64,000 bases of DNA from assembly GCA_963802795.1 (NCBI GenBank), contig CAWDJV010000004.1:186001-250000 (forward strand), read 5' to 3'. Of the stretch, positions 34,019 through 41,129 are shown piece after piece (positions within the stretch are counted from its first letter, which is position 1; every line of letters starts with the position of its first letter). The notes under the pieces are model-generated. The model saw only the letters and a list, made by a program, of their open reading frames with translations, ran no database searches and was not told the DNA's origin. The stretch is from JAIBJN01 sp963802795 (GTDB taxonomy: Bacteria; Actinomycetota; Thermoleophilia; Gaiellales; Gaiellaceae). The position numbers and the translations under genes are program-made.

Positions 34019-35004
34019 CGCCGTCGCCGCTCCGGCTCGGGCTCCTCTCGACGGCGCGCATCAACCGCCGCATCCTGGCGGGTGCCGCCGAGACGGGACT
34101 TGTCGACGTCGTCGCGGTCGCCAGCCGCGAGGGGTCGCATGCCGATGCTTTCGCACGGGAGCACGCGATCGCTCGGGCACACGGAAGCTACGAGGCGCTG
34201 CTCGCCGATCCCGACGTGGACGCCGTCTACATCTCGCTGCCGAACTCCCTTCACGTCGAGTGGTCGCAGAGCGCGCTCGAGGCCGGGAAGCACGTCCTCT
34301 GCGAGAAGCCGCTCACCGACGAGCCCGACGAAGCTCAGGCGCTCTTCGACCTCGCCGACCGCGCGGGCCTCGTCATCGCCGAGGCGTTCATGTACCGGCA
34401 CAACCCACAAACTCGCCGGCTGGAGCAGCTCGTGAGCGAGGGGGCCATCGGGCGGCTCCAGCTCGTGCGGACGTCGTTCAGCTTCCTGGTCGAAGGCGAG
34501 GAGAACATCAGGCTCGATCCCGATCTCGACGGCGGCTCGCTCCTCGACCTCGGCTGCTACTGCGTGAGCGGTGCGCGCCTGCTCGCGGGCGAGCCCGACA
34601 GCGTGCTCGGACGGCAGGTCACCGGCCCGAGCGGCGTCGACGATCTCTTCACGGGGAGCCTGGTCTTCCCGGACGGCGTCCACGGGCTCTTCGACTGTGG
34701 CCTCCGGATGCCGTTTCGGGCGACGCTCGAGGCCGTGGGGACCGAGGGGTCGCTCTTCGTCGACGATCCGTGGCTCTGCAGCAGGCCGGGCATCGAGCTC
34801 CGCCGAGCCGGTGGAGTCGAGCGCGTCCCCGTGGAGCGTGCCGACTCCTACAGGCTCGAGCTCGAAGACTTCGCCCGCGCCGTCGCCGGCGAGGCCCAGC
34901 CGCTCCTCGGCCGGGACGACGCCGTCGGCCAGGCGCGCGTGCTCTCGGCGCTCCGCCGCTCCGCGGTGGAGAGCATCCCGCTCCGGCCTACGTCGCCTCC
35001 GTGA
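34015..35004 (+). CDS. Gfo/Idh/MocA family oxidoreductase
   Basis: A 329-residue NAD(P)-dependent sugar-type dehydrogenase. The N-terminal Rossmann fold reads LRLGLLSTARINRRIL, DVVAVASREGSHADAFA and VDAVYISLPNSLHVEWSQ. The catalytic EKP motif is HVLCEKPLTDEPDEAQ, followed by VIAEAFMYRHNPQ and the GGSLLDLGCYCVSGAR segment. It probably oxidises a cyclic sugar, inositol-like compound or trans-dihydrodiol. Coupled by a 4-base overlap to the M20 peptidase upstream. Confidence 0.88.
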   Translation: MTPSPLRLGLLSTARINRRILAGAAETGLVDVVAVASREGSHADAFAREHAIARAHGSYEALLADPDVDAVYISLPNSLHVEWSQSALEAGKHVLCEKPLTDEPDEAQALFDLADRAGLVIAEAFMYRHNPQTRRLEQLVSEGAIGRLQLVRTSFSFLVEGEENIRLDPDLDGGSLLDLGCYCVSGARLLAGEPDSVLGRQVTGPSGVDDLFTGSLVFPDGVHGLFDCGLRMPFRATLEAVGTEGSLFVDDPWLCSRPGIELRRAGGVERVPVERADSYRLELEDFARAVAGEAQPLLGRDDAVGQARVLSALRRSAVESIPLRPTSPP

Positions 35005-35506
35005 TCGTCGTCAGCCCGCCGGCCTCGAGGACGCCGGCCAGCCGGTCCCAGCGGTCGATCTCGCAGCCGTTCTGGCGGCTGAAGGTCGCCGTGACCTTCC
35101 GTCCCTGGAAGGTGCCCGCGATCTCGGCCTCCTCCGGCCCGCCGTAGATCTGCGTGCAGATCGTGTCCGGCGGGAGGGGCGCGAGCGCGTCGATGTTCCC
35201 GGCCAGCGCCAGGCAGGCCTTCTCGGGGCTCGGGTGCGTCCCGCCGGCGGGCTCGCACGTGAGCGTGAGCTCCTGCGAGTCGCCGTCTCTGCCCTTGGGC
35301 CAGACGGTGATCGTGAGCTCGGTCGCCGGCGCGGTCGCCTCCGACTGGCCCCCGCCGCCCGGCTCGGCCTCGTCCGCCTCCGACCCGCAGCCGGCGGCGA
35401 GCAGCACGATCAGCGCCCCGAGGAGGAAGAGGAGGAGGCGAGCTCGTCGCTGCGCCGCGCCATCTCGACGTCGGTCTCGGTGATCGCGCGCTTCACGTGG
35501 GTCCAC
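34988..35506 (-). CDS. Lipoprotein with subtilisin-inhibitor-like (SSI) domain
   Basis: About 172 residues if started at GTG 35506; the start is uncertain. The hydrophobic core LLLFLLGALIVLLAAGC is a lipoprotein signal with lipobox AAGC. The mature part carries an SSI-like domain: LTLTCEPAGGTHPSPEKACLA, LPPDTICTQIYGGPE and RQNGCEIDRWDRL, with the four disulfide cysteines of that family. SSI proteins inhibit subtilisin-like proteases, although many anchored homologs lack proven inhibition. No ATG/GTG fits close to the signal core; a GTG 41 codons before the cysteine gives an unusually long basic N-region, so a nearby indel is possible. It overlaps the 3' ends of PCD and of the convergent oxidoreductase. 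Confidence 0.7.
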   Translation of the reverse strand: MDPREARDHRDRRRDGAAQRRARLLLFLLGALIVLLAAGCGSEADEAEPGGGGQSEATAPATELTITVWPKGRDGDSQELTLTCEPAGGTHPSPEKACLALAGNIDALAPLPPDTICTQIYGGPEEAEIAGTFQGRKVTATFSRQNGCEIDRWDRLAGVLEAGGLTTITEAT

Positions 35507-35682
35507 CAGCGCACCGTAACCGCGTTCCAGCTGATCGCGATGTCGGGGTGGTGGTTCGCCGCCTCCGCGGCTTCCGCCAGCCGGTTCACGAACGCCATCG
35601 CCTCGGCGAAGTCGTGGAAGCGGTAGCCGCGCTGGAGCGCGCCGCGAACCTCGTTCCAGCCCTCGGGGTGCTCGACCGTCAT
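35410..35682 (-). CDS. Pterin-4a-carbinolamine dehydratase family protein
   Basis: A 90-residue PCD/DCoH-like protein. It shows GWNEVRGALQRGYRFHDFAEAMAF and the active-site signature EAANHHPDIAISWNAVTVRWWTH, with the conserved HH-P pair. The enzyme recycles the 4a-hydroxypterin cofactor of aromatic hydroxylases, but no such hydroxylase is in this window; stand-alone bacterial members often serve molybdopterin or folate-related roles. ATG at 35682 overlaps the upstream stop (ATGA). The last residues are a serine run (ASSSSSSGR). Confidence 0.85.
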   Translation of the reverse strand: MTVEHPEGWNEVRGALQRGYRFHDFAEAMAFVNRLAEAAEAANHHPDIAISWNAVTVRWWTHVKRAITETDVEMARRSDELASSSSSSGR

Positions 35683-36074
35683 GTCGTCGCATTGTCGCTC
35701 ACCGTGATCGTTTCGTCCTCGACATGGCCGAGCAGCTGGATCGGCCGGTCGGTCCAGCTGACGTCGCCTTCGGTCACGAGCCCTTCCACGCCGTCGAGGT
35801 CGAGGCCCTCCACCCGCAGCGAGGGGCCGCCGCACTGGGGCGGGAACGACTCCGCGAGCGCCGAGCACAATCGAACCTCGTCGCCGATCGCGAGCAGGTT
35901 TCCGTTCACGAGCAGAAGCTCGTCGAGCTCGGAGGCGATCGCCTCCTCGATCGAGAGGCCCGGGCCGCGGCCCGCGTCGCCCCCACCTGTGTCCGAGCTC
36001 GAGTCGCCCTCACCGCCGCAGCCCCCGAGAGCGGCGGCAGTGAGCAGGGCTGCCAGGAGCGAGATCGTTCGCAC
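35679..36074 (-). CDS. Putative lipoprotein, unknown function
   Basis: A 131-residue protein with a signal peptide and lipobox (AALGGC, about residue 19), then a Gly/Ser/Asp-rich linker and a small domain with two cysteines (RLCSALAES and PPQCGGPSL). No family recognised. Ends by overlapping pcd by 4 bases, so it is the first gene of a three-gene run PCD and SSI-like lipoprotein. Confidence 0.65.
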   Translation of the reverse strand: MRTISLLAALLTAAALGGCGGEGDSSSDTGGGDAGRGPGLSIEEAIASELDELLLVNGNLLAIGDEVRLCSALAESFPPQCGGPSLRVEGLDLDGVEGLVTEGDVSWTDRPIQLLGHVEDETITVSDNATT

Positions 36075-36131
36075 GCCCGTCAGACGGCCGGAGAGTTGGA
36101 AAGGTTCCCCACTCCGGAGCGGAGCCCGTGC

Positions 36132-36500
36132 CTAGTCGAGCTCGTCGGCCTCGATGCGGCCGCCGGCGATCGTCCAGGCCGCCAGCTCGCCGGTGCGCAG
36201 CGAGAGGATCACGTAGGGCCTCCCCTCCCAGAGGCCGATGTTCTCCACGTCGGTCCGCGACGGTCGCGGCGGGCTTGACGGGTGCGAGTGGAAGACGGCG
36301 AGCGTGTAGCCCTCGTCCTCGAGGAACCAGACCTCGGGGTCGACCTCGAGCTCGAAGCGGTACGGGCTGGCGGCGGCGTTGCGGCCGGGCACGAAGCGCT
36401 CCGCCACGCCGTTGCGCAGGAGGATGAGGCCGCAGGCCTCGTTGGGCTTCTCCGCCTCGGCGTGCTCGACGAGCGCCGAGCGCACCTCGGCGGGGATCAC
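36132..36500 (-). CDS. Mec-type JAMM/MPN metallopeptidase
   Basis: A 122-residue zinc peptidase of the JAB1/MPN+ fold. All JAMM elements are present: upstream Glu in KPNEACGLILLRNG, the HxH and S-x2-D in FHSHPSSPPRPSRTD. In mycobacteria Mec releases cysteine from the CysO-cysteine adduct; the same job is expected here because it directly follows the CysO-CysM fusion (4-base GTGA overlap). It is at the end of the rhodanese-E1/CysO-CysM/Mec operon. Because the carrier domain is fused with an internal Gly-Gly, this protease could also free the carrier. That second role is inference. Confidence 0.88.
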   Translation of the reverse strand: MIPAEVRSALVEHAEAEKPNEACGLILLRNGVAERFVPGRNAAASPYRFELEVDPEVWFLEDEGYTLAVFHSHPSSPPRPSRTDVENIGLWEGRPYVILSLRTGELAAWTIAGGRIEADELD

Positions 36501-37711
36501 CACCAGATGTTGTCCTCCATCGCCTGGCCTACCTCGCCGGCGGGGCGCGTCCAGAAGTCCGCGGAGAGGTACTTCCAGCCGCCGTCGGCGAGCACCGCCA
36601 CGACGACGCCCTCTTCGAGCTCCTCGGCGACGCGCCGCGCGACGTGCACGACCGCCCCGGAGGAGACGCCGGCGAAGATCGCCTCGCGGTCGAGCAGCGC
36701 TCGGACACCTTCGACCGACTCCTCGTTGGTGACGAGTATCTTGCGGTCGAGCTTCGAGACGTCCAGGATCGGCGGGACGTAGCCGTCCGCGAGGGAGCGG
36801 AGGCCGTAGACCAGGTCGCCCTGGAGCGGCTCCGCGGCCGCGACGACGAGGTCCGGGGAGGACTCCCGCAGGCGGTCCCCGGCGCCCATGAGGGTGCCGC
36901 CGGTTCCCAGGCCGGCGACGAGGGCGTCGACACGGGGGAGGGCGTCCGCGATCTCGGCGCCCGTACCCTCGTAGTGGGCGCGGGGATTGGCCTCGTTGGC
37001 GTACTGGAACGGCATGAAGTAGCGCGGCTCGCGCTCGGCCAGGCGAAGCGCGTGGCGCACGGCGCCGTTCGAGCCCTCGGAGGCCGGAGAAAAGACGAGC
37101 CGGGCGCCGAACAGCTCGAGGAGCCTGAGGCGCTCCGACGTCGAGTTCTCGGGGATGACGCACGTCAGCGGGTACCCCTTCAGCTTGGCGACCATGGCGA
37201 GCGAGATCCCCGTGTTCCCGCTCGTCGGCTCGAGGAGGGCGCGGCCCGGCTCGAGCTCTCCGGAGGCCTCTGCAGCCTCGATCATCGCCTTGGCAACGCG
37301 GTCCTTGATAGAGCCGGTCGGATTCTGTCCCTCGAGCTTCGCGTAGAGGCGCACGCCCGGGTGCGGAGCGAGCCGCGTGAGCTCGACGAGCGGCGTCGAG
37401 CCGATCGTCTCGAGGAGCGACGGCGTCAGCGTCCGCTCGCCGCCGGCCATCGCCGGCAGGAGGATCACGGTCGCGTCCTCGCCCACGGGCGTGTCGAGCC
37501 CCTCGAAGAGGGTGCGCACGTCCTCGCTGTCGAGGTAGACGTTCACGTAGCGCGCGATGCCGTTGCCGTCGTCGAGGACCTGGCGGCCGAGGCCGGGAAA
37601 CCGCTCGGCGAGATCGGCGAGCACCTCGCGCAGCGTGCTGCCCGAGGCCTCGATCTCGCGAGCGCCTCCGACCTCGGCGCGCAAGGTGGGCGGGATGCGA
37701 ACGCGCGTCAC
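36497..37711 (-). CDS. CysO-CysM fusion: ubiquitin-like sulfur carrier joined to PLP cysteine synthase
   Basis: A 404-residue fusion. Residues 1-91 are a ubiquitin-like carrier of CysO/MoaD type: VRIPPTLRAEVGG, STLREVLADLAERFPG, YVNVYLDSEDVRTL and VILLPAMAGG, ending in G90-G91 exactly where free CysO ends. Residues 92-404 are a fold-type II PLP synthase: ETIGSTPLVELTRL, PLP lysine K137 in NPTGSIKDRVA, SGNTGIS loop and GLGTGGTLMGAG. CysM of this class uses O-phosphoserine and CysO-thiocarboxylate to make CysO-cysteine. The GTG start overlaps the E1 stop. The continuous frame means the Gly-Gly is not a free end unless cleaved or separately translated from an internal start. Confidence 0.88.
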   Translation of the reverse strand: MTRVRIPPTLRAEVGGAREIEASGSTLREVLADLAERFPGLGRQVLDDGNGIARYVNVYLDSEDVRTLFEGLDTPVGEDATVILLPAMAGGERTLTPSLLETIGSTPLVELTRLAPHPGVRLYAKLEGQNPTGSIKDRVAKAMIEAAEASGELEPGRALLEPTSGNTGISLAMVAKLKGYPLTCVIPENSTSERLRLLELFGARLVFSPASEGSNGAVRHALRLAEREPRYFMPFQYANEANPRAHYEGTGAEIADALPRVDALVAGLGTGGTLMGAGDRLRESSPDLVVAAAEPLQGDLVYGLRSLADGYVPPILDVSKLDRKILVTNEESVEGVRALLDREAIFAGVSSGAVVHVARRVAEELEEGVVVAVLADGGWKYLSADFWTRPAGEVGQAMEDNIWW

Positions 37712-38886
37712 GTGGTGACCTGGTGGGCGGGGCCTTGGCAGAACTCGACGTAGTCGACGTAGTCGGTGATGGTCGGGCTATCGCCGCAGACCGGGCAGTC
37801 CGGGTCGCGCCGCAGGGTGATCTCCGTGAACTGGGTCGAGAGGGCGTCGAACAGGAGCAGGCGGCCGATCAAGGGCTCGCCGACGCCGAGCGCCAGCTTC
37901 AGGGCCTCGTTGGCCTGCAGCGAGCCGACGATGCCCGGGAGCACGCCGAGGACGCCGCCCTCGGCGCAGCTCGGGGCGAGCTCGGGCGGCGGCGGCTGCG
38001 GGAAGAGGCAGCGATAGCACGGCCCCTCCTTCGGCTTGAACACCGTCGTCTGGCCCTCGAAGCGGAAGATCGACCCGTGGACGACCGGGATGTCGTGCCA
38101 CACGGATGCGTCGTTCAGGAGATAGCGCGTCGGGAAGTTGTCCGCGCCGTCCACGATCACGTCCCAGCCGTCGCCGAGGATGCGGTCGACGTTGTCGGAC
38201 GTGAGGCGCTCCTTGAAGACCTTCACCGTGACGTCCGGGTTCAGCGCCTCGATCGTCCGCTTGGCCGACTCGGCCTTCGACTCGCCCAGCCGCTCGGTCG
38301 AGTGGACGATCTGGCGCTGGAGGTTCGTCTCGTCGACGGTGTCGTCGTCGACGATGCCCAGCGTGCCGACCCCGGCCGCGGCGAGGTAGAGCGAGGCCGG
38401 CGAGCCGAGGCCTCCGGCGCCGATCAGGAGGATGCGCGAGTCGAGGAGCCGAAGCTGACCTTCCTCGCCGACCTCCGGAATGAGGAGGTGGCGGGAGTAG
38501 CGCCGTCGCCCTGCGTCGCCGAGCGCGCGCGGCACGTCGAAGGGGAAGCCGTTCCGCTTCCAGTCGGTGAAGCCGCCCGCGAGCGAGACGACGTCCTCGT
38601 AGCCGAGCTCCTCGAGGGCCTTCGCGGCGAAGGCCGAACGGCTGCCCGACGCGCAGTAGAGGACGATCGACGCGTCGCGGTCGGGCACTGCCTGCTCGAT
38701 TCGGGACTCCAGGTTGCCGCGGGGGACGTGGAGTGCGCCCGGGACATGGCCCTCGTCCCACTCGTTCTGCTCGCGGACGTCCACGAAGACGGCTTCGTCG
38801 CTCTCCCGGAGCTCGGCGGCCCTCGAGACGCCGACCTCCTCGATCTCGCTCTTCACCTGCTGGAGAAACTCGCGGTAGCTCGGCAT
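37708..38886 (-). CDS. Rhodanese-E1 sulfurtransferase/adenylyltransferase (MoeZ/ThiF-like)
   Basis: A 392-residue protein with a rhodanese domain first (about 20-115; AVFVDVREQNEWDEGHVPGA, catalytic C78 in VLYCASGSRS) and an E1-like ThiF/MoeB domain second (about 125-390). The E1 part has RYSRHLLIPEVGEEGQ, ATP loop LLIGAGGLGSPASLYL (156-162), the NLQRQIVHS segment, and zinc pairs CYRC and CPVC. MoeZ proteins normally have the reverse order. It should adenylate the carrier's Gly-Gly and load sulfur. ATG 38886 follows a TATACT -10 by 10 nt; the stop overlaps cysO-cysM, so this is the first gene of the operon. Confidence 0.9.
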   Translation of the reverse strand: MPSYREFLQQVKSEIEEVGVSRAAELRESDEAVFVDVREQNEWDEGHVPGALHVPRGNLESRIEQAVPDRDASIVLYCASGSRSAFAAKALEELGYEDVVSLAGGFTDWKRNGFPFDVPRALGDAGRRRYSRHLLIPEVGEEGQLRLLDSRILLIGAGGLGSPASLYLAAAGVGTLGIVDDDTVDETNLQRQIVHSTERLGESKAESAKRTIEALNPDVTVKVFKERLTSDNVDRILGDGWDVIVDGADNFPTRYLLNDASVWHDIPVVHGSIFRFEGQTTVFKPKEGPCYRCLFPQPPPPELAPSCAEGGVLGVLPGIVGSLQANEALKLALGVGEPLIGRLLLFDALSTQFTEITLRRDPDCPVCGDSPTITDYVDYVEFCQGPAHQVTT

Positions 38887-38936
38887 CGCTTCAGGAAGTA
38901 TAGCGACGGCCATGCGGCGCTTCGCAAGCGCTGGGC

Positions 38937-38942
38937 TACATT
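38937..38942 (+). promoter_or_regulatory. -10-like hexamer TACATT for a leaderless start
   Basis: TACATT ends 7 nt before the GTG at 38950 of the TPR protein gene, divergent from the cysteine operon. Confidence 0.45.
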
Positions 38943-38949
38943 CGCAGAC

Positions 38950-39933
38950 GTGTCCGGCACGCGTGCCCGCGTCCTCGTCGGCCTTGCCGCAGCCGCTTCG
39001 GCTGCGCTCGTCGTCGGCGTTACGGTCCTCCAGGCAGAGGAGGGGGAGAGCCCGGAGCCGGCCGCGCCCGCGGCCGAGCGCGGGCCGCCGCCGCTCGAGC
39101 TCGGTCTCCTCGTCCGCGACGACCCCGAGGCCCGTGCGCTCCGCGAGGCCGAGACGCTTCTCGAGGACGGGGAGCGGGAGCAGGCGCGCACGCGCTTCGC
39201 AGAGCTTCTCGCTGAGAACCCGAGCTCGGTGGAGGCCGCCGTCGGGGCGGCGATCGCAGGTTGGCCCGACGGGACAGTCGAGCGCCTCGAGCAGGTCGTT
39301 GCCGACAACCCTTCGAGCGGCGTCGCCCGGCTTCACCTCGGCTTCGCGCTCCTCGCTGCGGGGGACGACGACGGGGCCGTCAGGGAGTGGCGAGAGGTGG
39401 TGCGAGCCGACCCGGACTCGCCGGCGGCGCTCCGTGCCGAGGACGTCCTCCACCCGCAGTTCGCGCCGGGACGGCCTCCCTTCGTCGCTCCGCTGGAGGC
39501 GCCGCCCGAGCTCGAGGGCCTGGCCCCCGAGCGCCAGCTCGCCGAGCTCGAGCGGCGGGCCGCGTCCGGCGGCAGCGACGCGAAGCTCGCCTACGGAATC
39601 GCGCTCCAGCGCGTCGGGCGGCCGGTGTCCGCGGGCAAAGCCTTCGAAGATGCGGTCGCCGCCGATCCCGGCAGCCTGCCGGCGAAGGTCGCAGCCGCGC
39701 TCGGGCGCTTCGACAAGGACGACCCCTCCCGCACGTTCTCCCGCCTCGGGCCCCTGGCCGACTCCGACGAGGACGGAGTCGTCCGCTACCACCTCGGGCT
39801 CGCGCTCTCCTGGATCGGCCAGGTCGAGGAGGCTCTGCGCCAGCTCCGCCTGGCGCGCGACGCCGATCCCGACGGCTTCTACGGCCGGGAAGCCGAGCGC
39901 CTGCTCGAGCGTCTAGAGGACATCGGATCCTAA
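38950..39933 (+). CDS. Membrane-anchored TPR-repeat protein
   Basis: A 327-residue protein with one N-terminal membrane helix (7-27, VLVGLAAAASAALVVGV) and an extracytoplasmic tetratricopeptide region. Recognisable TPR-like units are ALREAETLLEDGEREQARTRF, ARLHLGFALLAAGDDDGAVR, KLAYGIALQRVGRPVSAGKAF and VRYHLGLALSWIGQVEEALR. Acts probably as a scaffold; no partner evident. Divergent from the cysteine operon and 160 bp ahead of the sigma factor. Confidence 0.82.
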   Translation: MSGTRARVLVGLAAAASAALVVGVTVLQAEEGESPEPAAPAAERGPPPLELGLLVRDDPEARALREAETLLEDGEREQARTRFAELLAENPSSVEAAVGAAIAGWPDGTVERLEQVVADNPSSGVARLHLGFALLAAGDDDGAVREWREVVRADPDSPAALRAEDVLHPQFAPGRPPFVAPLEAPPELEGLAPERQLAELERRAASGGSDAKLAYGIALQRVGRPVSAGKAFEDAVAADPGSLPAKVAAALGRFDKDDPSRTFSRLGPLADSDEDGVVRYHLGLALSWIGQVEEALRQLRLARDADPDGFYGREAERLLERLEDIGS

Positions 39934-40016
39934 GTCCCCCAAAAGGGGCATGACGGCGTCCGACGGTCGTGAAAGAGTCGCGGCACCTTGGTGACAAATC
40001 GGGAGCGAATCGGCTG

Positions 40017-40044
40017 TTGACAAGTGGCGAGTCCCGACTACGTT
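40017..40044 (+). promoter_or_regulatory. Probable sigma-70 promoter of the sigma factor gene
   Basis: TTGACA (40017-40022), a 16-nt spacer, then TACGTT (40039-40044). It lies 50 bp upstream of the sigma factor ATG, giving a leader of about 45 nt, unlike the many leaderless genes here. A GAGAGGAG ribosome site follows. Confidence 0.6.
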
Positions 40045-40094
40045 GAGGTGACGGGATCAGGGGATTGCGAGCAGAGAGGAGTGAGGCGGGCGTG

Positions 40095-41123
40095 ATGCTC
40101 GACCACGACGAAGCCAAGGCGCTCGTGCGCCAGGGCCAGGCAGCGGGTTTCCTCACTCACGAGGAGATCGCGGTCGCGCTCGGAGACGAGTTCGATCCCG
40201 CCCAGCTCGCCGAGTTCTACAACGCGCTCGAAGAGCTCCACATCGAGGTGGTCGACGAAGCCGACGTGGTTCCCGAGCTCGATCTCGAGCCTCGCGACGT
40301 GACGACCGACGCGCTGCAGCTCTTTCTGAAGGACATCGGCAAGGTGCCGCTCCTCACGGCGGCGCAGGAGGTGGAGCTCGCGAAGCGGATCGAGCGCGGC
40401 GACCACTCGGCGAAGCAGAAGATGGTCGAGTCCAACCTCCGGCTCGTCGTCTCGATCGCGAAGAACTACCGCAACCAGGGGCTGCCGTTCCTCGACCTCA
40501 TCCAGGAGGGGACGATCGGGCTCGTCCGCGCCGCCGAGAAGTTCGACCACCGCAAAGGCTTCAAGTTCTCGACGTACGGGACCTGGTGGATCCGCCAGGC
40601 CGTCGCGCGCGCACTCGCCGACAAGGCTCGAACCATCCGCATGCCGGTCCACGTCGTCGAGAAGCTGAACAAGATCGGGCGGATCGAGCGGAAGCTCCTC
40701 AGCGAGTACGGCCGCGAGCCGACCGTCGAGGAGATCGGCCGGGAGCTCGAGTTCGACGTCGCGGAGATCGAGCACATCCGGCGAAGCGCGCAGGCCCCTG
40801 TCTCGCTCGAGAAGCCGGTCGGCGACGAAGAGGAATCCGAGTTCGGTCACTTCCTCGCCGACGAGGGGGCGCCGGCGCCCGACGAGGCCGCCGAGACGGT
40901 CTTTCGCGCGGAGACGCTCGCACGCGTCCTCGAGAGCCTCTCGCTCCGCGAGCGGAGCGTCCTCGAGATGCGCTACGGGCTCGGGGGGCAGCATCCCTGC
41001 ACGCTCGACGAGGTCGGGCGAACGTTCAACGTCACGCGGGAGCGCGTCCGCCAGATCGAGAACCAGTGCCTGAAGAAGCTTCAGGCGATGGCCGAGTCGC
41101 AGAAGCTCAGAGACGTCGCGTAG
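40095..41123 (+). CDS. rpoD: RNA polymerase sigma factor, primary RpoD/SigA type
   Basis: A 342-residue group 1/2 sigma factor. A short region 1.1 (about 1-55, AKALVRQGQAAGFLTHEEI ... IEVVDE) points to a primary sigma. Regions 1.2-2.4 follow (DALQLFLKDIGKVPLLTAAQ, ESNLRLVVSIAKNYRNQGL, DLIQEGTIGLVRAAEKFD, FSTYGTWWIRQAVARAL), then region 3 and region 4 with LSLRERSVLEMRYGLGG and NVTRERVRQIENQCLKKLQ. It directs core polymerase to housekeeping promoters. ATG at 40095 directly follows an alternative GTG at 40092; the frame also extends to 40065 without conservation. Confidence 0.9.
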   Translation: MLDHDEAKALVRQGQAAGFLTHEEIAVALGDEFDPAQLAEFYNALEELHIEVVDEADVVPELDLEPRDVTTDALQLFLKDIGKVPLLTAAQEVELAKRIERGDHSAKQKMVESNLRLVVSIAKNYRNQGLPFLDLIQEGTIGLVRAAEKFDHRKGFKFSTYGTWWIRQAVARALADKARTIRMPVHVVEKLNKIGRIERKLLSEYGREPTVEEIGRELEFDVAEIEHIRRSAQAPVSLEKPVGDEEESEFGHFLADEGAPAPDEAAETVFRAETLARVLESLSLRERSVLEMRYGLGGQHPCTLDEVGRTFNVTRERVRQIENQCLKKLQAMAESQKLRDVA

Positions 41124-41129
41124 GAACTC

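Noticed and set aside
38887..39792. Long minus-strand extension ahead of the rhodanese-E1 gene
   Set aside because: The upstream frame has no domain and opposes the TPR gene; the TATACT and ATG at 38886 match the homology start.
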